Shown here one piece after another: positions 14,832 through 23,358 of a DNA stretch of 39,428 nt. Source of the DNA: Candidatus Aphodousia faecipullorum. GTDB lineage: Bacteria > Pseudomonadota > Gammaproteobacteria > Burkholderiales > Burkholderiaceae_F. The DNA is taken from assembly GCA_018714205.1 (NCBI GenBank), contig DVNR01000037.1, forward strand, positions 1 to 39,428. Direction: 5' to 3'. The position numbers and the translations under genes are program-made. Under the pieces are notes generated by a model. It ran no database searches, was not told the origin of the DNA, and saw nothing but the letters and a program-made list of their open reading frames with translations. Within the stretch, counting starts at the first letter, position 1, and each line of letters begins with the position of its first letter.

Positions 14832-16385
14832 TTAGTGACGGAAGTGACGTTCGCCCGTAAAGACCATCGTCACGCCGCGCTCGTTTGCCGCGTCAATCAC
14901 CTCTTGGTCACGGATGGATCCACCCGGCTGAATGATGCAAGTGGCGCCAGCATCCACAATCACATCCAACCCATCGCGGAACGGGAAGAAAGCGTCGCTC
15001 GCCGCAGCCGTGCCTTTTAAGCTCAAACCGGCTTCCTCTGCCTTGAAGGAAGCAATGCGGGCAGAGTCCACTCGGCTCATTTGACCGGCACCCACACCCA
15101 TCGTCATACCGTCCTTGGCAAACACAATGGTGTTGGACTTCACAAACTTCGCCACACGCCATGCAAAGAGCATGTCTTTAAGTTCTTGAGCCGTCGGTTG
15201 TTTTTCGGTCACCACACGAAGCGCATCAGCGCTGACAACTTGCAAATCGGGCGTTTGAACCAATAAGCCACCCCCGACGCGTTTGAAATCAAAGTCATTC
15301 GTGGCCGAACCCATTTCAATCGTCAAGAGGCGCAAATTGGGCTTTTTCGTCAAAATGGCAAGTGCCTCATCGGTAAAGGACGGCGCCATGATCACTTCAG
15401 CGAACTGTTTAGCGATCATTTCAGCGCATGCGCCAGTCACCGGCGTATTGAAAGCCAAAATTCCCCCAAACGCGCTCTTGGAATCGGTTTTAAAAGCCTT
15501 TGCGTAAGCTTCAGCGCTGTCAGCGCCAACCGCCACACCGCAGGGATTTGCGTGCTTGATGATCACGCAGGCCGGCTCTTCAAACTGACGCACCGCTTCC
15601 CAAGCGGCGTCGCTATCGGCGATATTGTTGTAACTTAAGGCCTTTCCGTGCAACTGATGGTAGCTTGCCAACTGGCCTTGCCCCACATGAACTTCTCGAT
15701 AGAACGCGGCTTTTTGATGCGGATTTTCGCCATAGCGCATATCTTGAACTTTTACCCATTGACGTGTGAATGTTTCCGGGAAATCCTTCTTCGTCTTGTC
15801 ATCATTTAACGAAGTCAGATAGTTCGAAATCATCGCATCGTAACGAGCTGTGTGGCAGAACACTTTCTTGGCTAACGCCAAACGAGTTTGAGCCGTCACT
15901 TCACCGTGGCTCTTTAATTCGTCAATAATCTTTGAGTAATCAGCAGGATCCACCACGACGGCAACGCTTTCGTGATTTTTCGCCGCAGCGCGGATCATCG
16001 TCGGGCCACCGATATCGATATTTTCAATAGCCTCTTCAAACGTGCAGTCAGGTTTGGCGATCGTCGCTTCAAACGGATAAAGATTCACCACAATGATGTC
16101 AATCGGGTCAATGTTGTGTTCTTCCAACGCCTTCATGTGCTCAGCAACAGGGCGACGAGCCAAGATGCCGGCATGAATCTTCGGGTTCAACGTCTTCACG
16201 CGACCGTCAAGCATTTCCGGAAAGCCCGTGTAATCGGCCACTTCCTGCACTTCAATGCCGGCTTGGGCGATCAGCTTCGCCGTGCCACCTGTCGAGAGCA
16301 AGTGATAGCCCAAAGCGGCCAACTCGCGAGCGAAATCGACGACACCGGTCTTGTCGGAAACACTCAGTAGAGCTTGTTTACGCAT
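14832..16385 (-). CDS. purH: Bifunctional AICAR transformylase / IMP cyclohydrolase
   Basis: PurH catalyses the last two steps of purine synthesis, formylating AICAR with 10-formyl-THF and then closing the ring to IMP. The IMP cyclohydrolase domain (about 1-195) shows [62 protein letters not shown] and [15 protein letters not shown]. The transformylase domain (about 200-517) contains [24 protein letters not shown] with the catalytic Lys-His, and GMGAGQ-like [17 protein letters not shown]. The length of 517 is typical. AAGGA lies 9 bases before the ATG. It is last in the dusB-fis-purH order common in Burkholderiales. Confidence 0.96.
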   Translation of the reverse strand: MRKQALLSVSDKTGVVDFARELAALGYHLLSTGGTAKLIAQAGIEVQEVADYTGFPEMLDGRVKTLNPKIHAGILARRPVAEHMKALEEHNIDPIDIIVVNLYPFEATIAKPDCTFEEAIENIDIGGPTMIRAAAKNHESVAVVVDPADYSKIIDELKSHGEVTAQTRLALAKKVFCHTARYDAMISNYLTSLNDDKTKKDFPETFTRQWVKVQDMRYGENPHQKAAFYREVHVGQGQLASYHQLHGKALSYNNIADSDAAWEAVRQFEEPACVIIKHANPCGVAVGADSAEAYAKAFKTDSKSAFGGILAFNTPVTGACAEMIAKQFAEVIMAPSFTDEALAILTKKPNLRLLTIEMGSATNDFDFKRVGGGLLVQTPDLQVVSADALRVVTEKQPTAQELKDMLFAWRVAKFVKSNTIVFAKDGMTMGVGAGQMSRVDSARIASFKAEEAGLSLKGTAAASDAFFPFRDGLDVIVDAGATCIIQPGGSIRDQEVIDAANERGVTMVFTGERHFRH

Positions 16386-16435
16386 GATTTTGATTCCTTA
16401 AAAAAGTTAAAAACAAAAACAAAAAACAATCTTTT

Positions 16436-16738
16436 TCAGTCAAGGTTGTACATCCGAAGCTTTTTGTGGAGCGTGTTGCGATTGATTCCTAAAAGCTGGG
16501 CAGCCGCACATTTATTGTGGCGCGTACGTTGCATCGCAAATTCCAACAAAGCTTTTTCCATCGCGCTTAACACCATAGGGTAAAGCGCATGGGGCTGAGC
16601 GCCTTGCAAATTATCAAAATAAAGCTCCAGATTGCGGCGAACCGCCGCTTCTATCGTCATCGGCGCGGGTTCAGCGGTTTGCTCGTCCTTTGCAAAAACC
16701 GCTCCCAACGCGCCAGCATTTTTCGCAATCGATTCCAT
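16436..16738 (-). CDS. fis: Fis family DNA-binding regulator
   Basis: Fis is a small nucleoid-associated protein that bends DNA and activates rRNA and other growth-linked promoters. The C-terminal core (about 25-100) has the dimerisation helices (AAVRRNLELYFDNL, YPMVLSAMEKALLEFAM) and the helix-turn-helix NKCAAAQLLGINRNTLHKKL. The start at 16738 is preferred over 16765 because AGAGG lies 7 bases upstream, giving 100 residues. It then begins 18 bases after the dusB stop. The extra 20-residue N terminus compared with the 77-79 residue betaproteobacterial form is low in predicted structure. It sits between dusB and purH, as is usual. Confidence 0.93.
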   Translation of the reverse strand: MESIAKNAGALGAVFAKDEQTAEPAPMTIEAAVRRNLELYFDNLQGAQPHALYPMVLSAMEKALLEFAMQRTRHNKCAAAQLLGINRNTLHKKLRMYNLD

Positions 16739-16755
16739 TCGAAAACCTCTTGCAC

Positions 16756-17757
16756 TCACAAACAACCGTCAGACTTCAAACACCACCCGCGCGAATGAAA
16801 GTACTTGACTAACAACGCATACTGCTCCTGAGCGGTCTGAGCCTGACAAAGCGAACTTCGCACTAGTGCGAAGTCCGGAAAATCTTCCAAATACCACAAC
16901 AAGTGCTTGCGAAACGTTCTCGCGGCCATCGTCTGCGGATAATACGCATAGTGAGCTCGAGCATGCGTCAAAACAGCATCGGCCTTTTGAGACCAATTTA
17001 AACAAAAAACCTGCCCTGCCAACGCCGCTTTCATTTCTGCAAACACCCAAGGCCGCCCCAACGCGCCACGACCGATCATCACGGCGGCAGCTTTTGTGTA
17101 ATTCAGCACCGCGCGTGCCCGATTGGCATCAGTTATATCACCGTTGGCTACAACGGGAATTTTCACGGCGTCAACCACTTGAGCAATGGTTTCGTACTCG
17201 GCTTGCCCCGAATAAGCCTCCGCTCGCGTTCGACCATGAACCGTCACCATCGAAAAACCGGCCTCTTCCGCCATTTTGGCGATGGTTACCGCATTTTTGT
17301 GTGAGCCGTCCCAACCGGTTCGACACTTAAGCGTCACGGGAAGGGCACACTCGACGGACGCCTGCCCTAACGCTCGAATAATCTTGTGAGCCAGCGCCTC
17401 GTTACGCATTAAAGCCGATCCACAGGCAACGTTACAAACCTTTTTAGCCGGGCACCCCATATTGAAGTCAACGATATCGGCTCCGGCCTGTTTAGCCCGA
17501 TGAAATGCCTCTTTTAAAGCCTGAGGGTCAGCGCCCAAAAGCTGCACGACTCTAGGATGAGGCTCATAGTCAAGTGCAAGCCGCAAACGGCTTTTTTCAC
17601 TTTGCCACAACTGCGGCTGGGAAGAAACCATCTCACCCACCGCGTAGTCTGCGCCAAAATGACGGCACTGCGCTCTAAAAGGGAAATCTGCGACACCAGC
17701 CATTGGCGCAAGAAACAGACTCCCCTCGATCCGATACGGTCCGATTGTGATACTCAT
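16756..17757 (-). CDS. dusB: tRNA-dihydrouridine synthase B
   Basis: DusB is an FMN enzyme that reduces specific uridines of tRNA to dihydrouridine. The TIM-barrel motifs read APMAGVADFPFR, VQLLGADP, DFNMGCPAKKVCNVACGSALM with the catalytic Cys, PVTLKCRTGWDGSHKN, TVHGRTRAEAYSG, VVANGDI and MIGRGALGRPW. The C-terminal helical tRNA-binding part includes FRKHLLWYLEDFPDF. ATG 17757 is chosen; a TTG precedes it directly. The product is 333 residues, as usual. It heads the dusB-fis-purH group, where DusB translation is known in E. coli to help express fis. No strong ribosome site is visible. Confidence 0.95.
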   Translation of the reverse strand: MSITIGPYRIEGSLFLAPMAGVADFPFRAQCRHFGADYAVGEMVSSQPQLWQSEKSRLRLALDYEPHPRVVQLLGADPQALKEAFHRAKQAGADIVDFNMGCPAKKVCNVACGSALMRNEALAHKIIRALGQASVECALPVTLKCRTGWDGSHKNAVTIAKMAEEAGFSMVTVHGRTRAEAYSGQAEYETIAQVVDAVKIPVVANGDITDANRARAVLNYTKAAAVMIGRGALGRPWVFAEMKAALAGQVFCLNWSQKADAVLTHARAHYAYYPQTMAARTFRKHLLWYLEDFPDFALVRSSLCQAQTAQEQYALLVKYFHSRGWCLKSDGCL

Positions 17758-17842
17758 CAATGGGGAAAAAGTGACGTTGTCGATTTAACGCTTGTAAGCA
17801 TAGCTTATTCTAATCAATTTGCCGAAAAAATAGGCAGATTTT

Positions 17843-18757
17843 TCATTCTCTAAAAGCCACTTTATTGAATCTTCGCCAAGCAACCCGTCGCTTTAGCTCC
17901 GGACCGACAATCAGAAGAAGAATTGACAAGAACAACAAAACAATGCCTGCCAGGGATTCTGCTGTATACGGTTCTTCAAGGACAAAAACACCGATCAATG
18001 CCGCTCCCAAAGGCTCACCTAATGTGAGCGTGGACGCAATCAGAGTGGGCGTGTTTTTAAAGCCGACCAATTCAAGAGTAAAACCCAATGCGGCATTCAC
18101 AACACCCAACATCCCGACGCACAGCGCCCCACGAGGCGTGAAAATCCACTCGGTCGGAAAAATAAAGAAAAAGGGCAACATCAAGCAAGCCGCAATCAAC
18201 ATGGCAATGGTCATCCCCTCTTCGGCAGAATGAGGCTGTGCCACTCTTGGCGCGACAATCACGCTAACCGCTAGAGTCAAACCGGCTAAAAGCGGCAGTA
18301 TGACGGCATACCAAGCAAAATCCACGCCCTCTACCATGTTCACGAGAATTAATCCGCCAATCGCCAGCACGGTGGCTATGTACCAAAGAAAATCAGGTTT
18401 GTCCTTATAGAGAAACGCCTGAATCAAGCCGGTGAAAATGGGGGTCGATCCCACTGCGATCACCGTGCCTATCGCCACGCCGATCAGATGAACACCTTGG
18501 AAAAAGAAAATTTGATAGAGCCATAGCGCCACGGCGTAAATCCCTATCGCCATCCAATCCCAACCGTGTAAACGAATTTTCCCGTATCGAATCAAACACC
18601 AAAATGAAAGCGTCATCCCGCCAATGACCAAACGGGATGCTCCAATGACATAAGGCGTATTTCCTTCAGGAGCTATCGCCTGCCAAAAACCATTTGTCGA
18701 AAAAATCAGGACGCCAGCCAATAAAGTCAATGGTCCAAAAAGCGTATTTTTTATCAT
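17843..18757 (-). CDS. EamA/DMT-family inner-membrane transporter
   Basis: This is a member of the drug/metabolite transporter superfamily with two EamA repeats and about ten transmembrane helices. Repeat one includes FSTNGFWQAIAPEG, YVIGASRLVIGG and VAIGTVIAVGSTPIFTGL. Repeat two includes LAVSVIVAPR, ALGFTLELVGFKNTPT and IASTLTLGEPLGAALIGVFVLEE, followed by a last helix and a basic tail ending VAWRRFNK. The start at 18757 gives 304 residues; 22 more codons upstream would add a Cys-rich non-hydrophobic segment and lack a ribosome site. Substrate is unknown; amino acid or metabolite export is typical of relatives. It is separated from murU by a 372-base gap. Confidence 0.82.
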   Translation of the reverse strand: MIKNTLFGPLTLLAGVLIFSTNGFWQAIAPEGNTPYVIGASRLVIGGMTLSFWCLIRYGKIRLHGWDWMAIGIYAVALWLYQIFFFQGVHLIGVAIGTVIAVGSTPIFTGLIQAFLYKDKPDFLWYIATVLAIGGLILVNMVEGVDFAWYAVILPLLAGLTLAVSVIVAPRVAQPHSAEEGMTIAMLIAACLMLPFFFIFPTEWIFTPRGALCVGMLGVVNAALGFTLELVGFKNTPTLIASTLTLGEPLGAALIGVFVLEEPYTAESLAGIVLLFLSILLLIVGPELKRRVAWRRFNKVAFRE

Positions 18758-18984
18758 TTTCAAGCCTACTTTCCAAACAACAAAGCACATCGGTGCACAG
18801 TGACAACCCATCGTGTCGAGCACCAGGACGAATTAACAAAATGAGTGATTAGACTCAATCACCGATAACAATCTCTGAATGATTGCAGTTCAATGGCGGT
18901 CGGTCTGTAAGAACCGTTGAAGAAAGGTGACCCAAAAAAGAAAAAAAGAAATTGTTTTGCATCGGAACAAACTTTCTGCAAAAA

Positions 18985-19027
18985 CAAAAAAGACCCATTG
19001 CAGGCTCTTTAGACAACCTCAACGGGT
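18985..19027 (-). terminator. Rho-independent terminator upstream of the EamA gene
   Basis: On the minus strand ACCCGTTG (19027-19020) pairs with CAATGGGT (19000-18993), with one G-U pair. An inner AGG/CCT stem and a T6 tract (18991-18986) complete it. It ends either the amgK-murU transcript or a small RNA. Confidence 0.85.
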
Positions 19028-19080
19028 AGCTCCTTTGCGGGATGCGGGTGCTCGGATTGCTCCCATCTCATCCACGAGCG
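18985..19080 (-). ncRNA. Candidate structured small RNA or murU 3' UTR RNA
   Basis: About 95 bases downstream of the murU stop form a GC-rich structured segment on the minus strand that ends in the intrinsic terminator. GCTCGTGGAT (19079-19070) can pair with ATCCGAGC (19060-19053), with a 2-base bulge. The following GGGAGC/GCTACCC pairing would compete with the terminator's 5' arm. A TAAAAT -10-like box lies at 19089-19084, but no good -35 was found. I do not recognise the family. It may be only the murU 3' UTR. Confidence 0.3.
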
Positions 19081-19129
19081 GCGATTTTAACAAACATTGA
19101 ATCGACAGCGCCTTTTGCTTCTCAAAAAG

Positions 19130-19837
19130 TCAAACGGGTCTGCCAAAATGGGCAGGATCTTTTGCCAAGTCCTCAAGCGCCTGGGGAGTGCCGACATTAT
19201 TCCAATAACCGAAATAAATTTCGCCACTCACGCGGCCTGAATCAATAAATTGGTACAACCAAGGAAAAAGCTTTTCAAATCGCACTGCCTCTTCGCGAAA
19301 AATTCTCGGTGAATAAATGCCGATACTCGAAAAGGTATGCGTCCTGACCTTTCGTGTAACCTTGCCTTTTTCCAACCCCATGTCTCCTTCAAGGTGAAAG
19401 TCAGGATTGGGAACCAAGACTAAATGCGCATCAATTTGCCCCTGCAACAAACGTTCGCGTTGCGCAACAAGACGAGAAAAATCAAAATCCGTCGCAATGT
19501 CGCCCGCCACCACAATAAAGGGCTCATCAGTGTCTCCGGAGAGCAACGGAAGCGCTTTCACAATGCCGCCCAATGTTTCGAGCGATTCCCCATAGGTGGC
19601 CCCTTCACGCGAGTAAATGATACGAACACCACGATAGGATTCTCCCAAAATCGGATAAAACGTATCAGCCAAATGGGCGATATTGACAACAACTTCGTCA
19701 ATCCCCGCACCACGAAGACTATCAATGGACCAATCAATAAGACGCCTGTCGCCAGCCTTTAAAAGAGGCTTAGGCAACTGGTCCGTGAGGGGCTGCATGC
19801 GCTTGCCACGGCCGGCCGCCAAAATCATCGCTCTCAT
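19130..19837 (-). CDS. murU: N-acetylmuramate 1-phosphate uridylyltransferase
   Basis: MurU transfers UMP to MurNAc-1-phosphate, giving UDP-MurNAc in the cell wall recycling route that bypasses MurA and so fosfomycin. The nucleotidyltransferase signature MILAAGRGKRMQPLTDQLPK opens the protein. LPKPLLKAGDRRLIDW, YGESLETLGGIVKALPLL, VVAGDIATDFDF with the metal-binding Asp, and YWNNVGTPQALEDL follow. The length of 235 is slightly above the 223 of Pseudomonas MurU. It starts 3 bases after the amgK stop, so the two are co-translated. Hexose-1-phosphate nucleotidyltransferases are the nearest alternative, but the amgK partner settles the role. Confidence 0.88.
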   Translation of the reverse strand: MRAMILAAGRGKRMQPLTDQLPKPLLKAGDRRLIDWSIDSLRGAGIDEVVVNIAHLADTFYPILGESYRGVRIIYSREGATYGESLETLGGIVKALPLLSGDTDEPFIVVAGDIATDFDFSRLVAQRERLLQGQIDAHLVLVPNPDFHLEGDMGLEKGKVTRKVRTHTFSSIGIYSPRIFREEAVRFEKLFPWLYQFIDSGRVSGEIYFGYWNNVGTPQALEDLAKDPAHFGRPV

Positions 19838-19840
19838 CGC

Positions 19841-20851
19841 TTAGAAGGTATAACCGTATTGAGGTACCGTGCTTTCAATCTGATCCATCAAATAAAGCAA
19901 CGGGTGCAGCTCATCATAGCGATGAGCGGTTTGGCGAACGTAGTTCACAAAACGGGGCGTGTCGGCCAAATATTTGTCTTTTCCGTCTCGGTAATGCGTT
20001 CTGGCGAAAATGCCCAAGACTTTCAGATGGCGTTGAATCCCCATCCATTCAACGTCTTTCCAAAACAGACCGAAGTCGGCCGGAACCGGCAAGCCGGCTT
20101 TTCGAGCGGCTTCCCAATAGCGAACGGTCATATCAATCACGAAACTTTCGTTCCAACTGATGAACGCATCCCGCATGAGGCTTGCGATATCGTAGGAAAT
20201 CGGACCATAGACCGCGTCCTGATAATCCAATATCCCGGGGTTATGCGGATCGGTCGCCATCAGATTTCGAGGCATGTAGTCACGATGGACAAAGACCTTG
20301 TTCTCTGCCAAATTATTTTGAAGAATGCGTTCAAAGCAAACTTTCAAAAGCGCCTGCTGACGATCATTCAAAGTGACTTGGCGATGCTTGGCGACGTACC
20401 ATTCAGGAAAAAGATGAATTTCTCGAGACAAAAGCGCATGATCGTAGTCAGGCAAAACGCCCTTTTCGGTACTTAATTGCCATTTGATTAACGAGTCAAC
20501 AGCTCCCAGCATCCACTCGCGGGCATTGTCTTCATTGAGGATGTCGAGATATGTCTGGCGCCCCAAATCACTCAAAAGCAAAAAACCGTTTTTGACATCA
20601 GCCTCATAAATTGTCGGGACGTTAAGCGACGCCCTCTGAAAAAGGGCTGTCACGCGAATGAAAGGGTCAACAGACTCCAATGCGGGAGGCGCATCCATCA
20701 CAATAAATGTTGTTCCCTGGTTGTCTTCAACGCGCCAGTAGCTTCTGAAGCTCGCGTCAGTGCTCGCCGGCACCTCGCTTTCAGGGCGAATCTTGTATTT
20801 GTGAGATAACGTTGATAACCACTGCTGACGTTGCGCTTGACGATCCGACAT
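19841..20851 (-). CDS. amgK: N-acetylmuramate/N-acetylglucosamine anomeric kinase
   Basis: AmgK phosphorylates MurNAc (and GlcNAc) at the anomeric hydroxyl, feeding MurU. It has an aminoglycoside-phosphotransferase-like fold of 336 residues. ASTDASFRSYWRV is the nucleotide loop, FIVMDAPPALE holds the usual PP motif, and LLLSDLGRQTYLD is the hinge. The catalytic loop VFVHRDYMPRNLM carries the HxD Asp. DYQDAVYGPISYDIASLMRD is the metal site (usual DFQDA form here as DYQDA). GGAG lies about 8 bases before the ATG. It is divergent from lptD, as in Pseudomonas and Burkholderiales. Confidence 0.92.
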   Translation of the reverse strand: MSDRQAQRQQWLSTLSHKYKIRPESEVPASTDASFRSYWRVEDNQGTTFIVMDAPPALESVDPFIRVTALFQRASLNVPTIYEADVKNGFLLLSDLGRQTYLDILNEDNAREWMLGAVDSLIKWQLSTEKGVLPDYDHALLSREIHLFPEWYVAKHRQVTLNDRQQALLKVCFERILQNNLAENKVFVHRDYMPRNLMATDPHNPGILDYQDAVYGPISYDIASLMRDAFISWNESFVIDMTVRYWEAARKAGLPVPADFGLFWKDVEWMGIQRHLKVLGIFARTHYRDGKDKYLADTPRFVNYVRQTAHRYDELHPLLYLMDQIESTVPQYGYTF

Positions 20852-20994
20852 CGTCTTTCTCCTTCAATTCGGGGATAGCCCGATATTCATTGAAAAATGA
20901 AAATTCTACGTGAAAATGCTCTTGAAAACCGTCTGAAAGCTTGATTGCGCACTTAGAAAACACGCAATCGTCAATTTGGGTGAATCCCTTCGGC

Positions 20995-21000
20995 TATAAT
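20995..21000 (+). promoter_or_regulatory. Probable -10 box of the lptD promoter
   Basis: A perfect TATAAT is preceded by CGGC, with only a weak CAATTT-like -35 at 20972-20977. It places the transcript start near 21006, which rules out the upstream in-frame ATG options for lptD and supports a start at 21043 or 21052. Confidence 0.5.
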
Positions 21001-21042
21001 GAGGCATCATTTGATATTGTCACTTATTTTTTTAGCTTTTCA

Positions 21043-23358
21043 ATGTCCGAGATGCCTTCCGAATATCACCGAGCCAGTCCAGCTCTTAAAGGAATTGTTG
21101 TTGCGTGCGCGTTGGCCTGCTCGGCCATGGCACAGGCATCAGATGCCACCCGCTTAAGAAGCGCCTCATCTTTGGATGATTCCCCCGATTTAATCAATGA
21201 GAATACGGCGAGTTTTGTCACTGCCGATCGGATGGAAACGACCGATGACAACATCTACCTTACCGGCAACGCTGAAGTGCGTCGTGCGGGCACTGTCATT
21301 CGCGGCGATAAGATCACATACACCCAATCCACTGACACGGTCAATGTCAAAGGCAATGCCGTTGTCATCCGAGAGGGCGCCCGATTCACTGGTCCGGAGT
21401 TGTCATATCAAATTGAAACCCAATCGGGTGAAATGCAGGATGTCTCCTATGAGTACGCAGCCAAGGGTGTCCGGGGACAGACCCAATATGCTCAATTTAC
21501 GAGCGGTGTCAACACTCAATTTCGCAACGCCACGCTGACCACGTGCAAGCCCGGCAGCAAAGCCTGGTGGGTAGAAGCAGACACCCTCACCATTGATGAA
21601 GACACACAAATGGCGTACGCCGAGGATGTCAGCTTTCATTTAGCGGGTATCCCCGTCATGGCAACTCCCTGGGCGATGTTCCCGACGGGCACGCAGCGCC
21701 AAAGTGGCCTCCTAACACCCACCATGGGGATGAGCTCCACTCGAGGCTTGGACTTTTCCATTCCAATTTATTGGAACATCGCGCCCAACTACGACTATAC
21801 GTTCACGCCACGCGTCATGACCAAGCGAGGCGTGATCCTCGGCAATGAATTTCGGTTTTTGACCCCATACATGGGCGGCGAAATCACCTACGACTATTTG
21901 CCAGACGATAAAGAGGACGGCGGTTCGCGATACGGCGCTCAAGTGCTCGCCTGGGCCCAATGGAATGGGCTGCGCTTTAATATGGACTACAACAAGGTTA
22001 GCGACGGTCGCTATATAGCGGACTTTTCCAACAATATCTACGACACGTCCGAGTCCGTGCTTGCCCAAGATTTCCGTTTAAGCTACGGTCAAGGTTTCTG
22101 GAACACGTCCCTTTCGGTTGAAAAGAACCAGCCGCTTGCCCGTGACGACGGCTCAACCTATTCCAAACCTTACGAAAAAGTGCCCCAATGGCAATGGCGG
22201 GGCTACCTGGCTGACTTAAACGGCTTTGAAGTAAAAAGCCTTTTTGAGGCCACACGCTTTTCCCATCCGGACAAAGACCGCCGAGTGCAGGGCGACCGCT
22301 TCTACATGAATCATTCCGTCGCCTACCCAATGCGAGGCCCCGCTTGGTTTGTCACGCCTAAAGCCATGGTGACAGGCATTGGCTACAACCTCGATGAGAT
22401 GAACAAACTCTCGGATTCTGTCCGGAACACTTATGACAAAAATTCAAGCATCTTCGCTCCGAGTTTTAGTCTCGACACAGGCTTGATTTTTGAACGTGAC
22501 ACCTCTTGGTTTGGAAAGTCGGCGATGCAAACATTGGAGCCCCGACTTTTTTATACCTACACCCCCTACCGCGATCAAAGCCGCATGCCGACTTTTGACA
22601 GCTCATACGCCGATTTGAGTTTCTCGAGCTTTTTCTCTGAGAACCTTTTCACCGGTCATGATCGCTTGTCTGAGGCCAATCACCTGTCTCTGGTGTTGAC
22701 CTCACGCTATTTGGACCGCAAGTCCGGCAACGAGTTTTTGCGCGCATCCATCGGGCAACGCTACTACTTTAAAGATCAACGCGTGCCGCTATATCGAGGA
22801 GGCACCATCGGTGTCACCGATGAAGTAAAAAGCGATTTTTTGGCAAGCTTCAGCGCCCGGGTGACAAAAGATATTTCTACAACGGCAACGGCGCAATACT
22901 CCACTTCGGAAAGCCGCTTTTCACGAGTTAACGCCGGAATTCGTTGGCATCCGAAACCCTCCGCTGTCATGGGGCTTTATTATCGCTACAATTACGTGCC
23001 AGATTTGCCACAGTATCGCGATGACCGTATCAAACAGGTTGACTTCGCTGTGCAGTGGCCGTTGACGAATTCGCTCTACGGACTTGCCCGCTACAATTAC
23101 TCGCTCTATGACAAAGAGCCGGTGGAAATGCTAGCCGGTATTGAGTATGTGGCCGATTGTTGGGCTTTGCGTTTAGTCGCGCAACGCTACCTCACCGACC
23201 AAGATAAGTACGATACGAGCTTTTATGTGCAATTGGAGCTGACAGGGCTAGGCTCTGTGGGATCCAATCCGCTTGAAGAGTTGCGTCGCAACATTCCGGG
23301 CTATCAATCGCCCACCGCATCGCCGGGACTGACCGGCTTATACGACTATTATGAATAA
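21043..23358 (+). CDS. lptD: LPS-assembly protein LptD
   Basis: LptD is the outer-membrane beta-barrel that, with LptE, inserts lipopolysaccharide into the outer leaflet. Signal sequence residues about 12-32 are followed by the periplasmic jellyroll (about 55-180) with FVTADRMETTDDNIYLTGNAEVRRAG. The 26-strand barrel runs to the C terminus, with GLDFSIPIYWNIAPNYDYTFTPR-type motifs and DCWALRLVAQRYL near the end. The mature chain has only two Cys, at about residues 168 and 706, against four in E. coli. This would give one interdomain disulfide. The start at 21043 (771 residues) or 21052 is inferred from the promoter; neither has a strong ribosome site. It overlaps surA by 8 bases. Confidence 0.95.
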   Translation: MSEMPSEYHRASPALKGIVVACALACSAMAQASDATRLRSASSLDDSPDLINENTASFVTADRMETTDDNIYLTGNAEVRRAGTVIRGDKITYTQSTDTVNVKGNAVVIREGARFTGPELSYQIETQSGEMQDVSYEYAAKGVRGQTQYAQFTSGVNTQFRNATLTTCKPGSKAWWVEADTLTIDEDTQMAYAEDVSFHLAGIPVMATPWAMFPTGTQRQSGLLTPTMGMSSTRGLDFSIPIYWNIAPNYDYTFTPRVMTKRGVILGNEFRFLTPYMGGEITYDYLPDDKEDGGSRYGAQVLAWAQWNGLRFNMDYNKVSDGRYIADFSNNIYDTSESVLAQDFRLSYGQGFWNTSLSVEKNQPLARDDGSTYSKPYEKVPQWQWRGYLADLNGFEVKSLFEATRFSHPDKDRRVQGDRFYMNHSVAYPMRGPAWFVTPKAMVTGIGYNLDEMNKLSDSVRNTYDKNSSIFAPSFSLDTGLIFERDTSWFGKSAMQTLEPRLFYTYTPYRDQSRMPTFDSSYADLSFSSFFSENLFTGHDRLSEANHLSLVLTSRYLDRKSGNEFLRASIGQRYYFKDQRVPLYRGGTIGVTDEVKSDFLASFSARVTKDISTTATAQYSTSESRFSRVNAGIRWHPKPSAVMGLYYRYNYVPDLPQYRDDRIKQVDFAVQWPLTNSLYGLARYNYSLYDKEPVEMLAGIEYVADCWALRLVAQRYLTDQDKYDTSFYVQLELTGLGSVGSNPLEELRRNIPGYQSPTASPGLTGLYDYYE

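Larger units (their letters stand above)
18758..19129 (-). other. 372-base gap between murU and the EamA gene
   Basis: On the minus strand it holds a structured RNA candidate ending in an intrinsic terminator (separate entries), then about 230 bases leading to the EamA gene. The leader part has a perfect GTGATT/AATCAC hairpin (18845-18862), a CGGT/ACCG hairpin near 18902-18922 and poly-pyrimidine runs. A promoter for the EamA gene must lie here but I cannot place it. No coding ORF is supported. Confidence 0.5.

Noticed and set aside
18758-18823. N-terminal extension of the EamA transporter with a CxC pattern
   Set aside because: No ribosome site precedes it, and the Met at 18757 begins the normal first membrane helix with an AGG site upstream.
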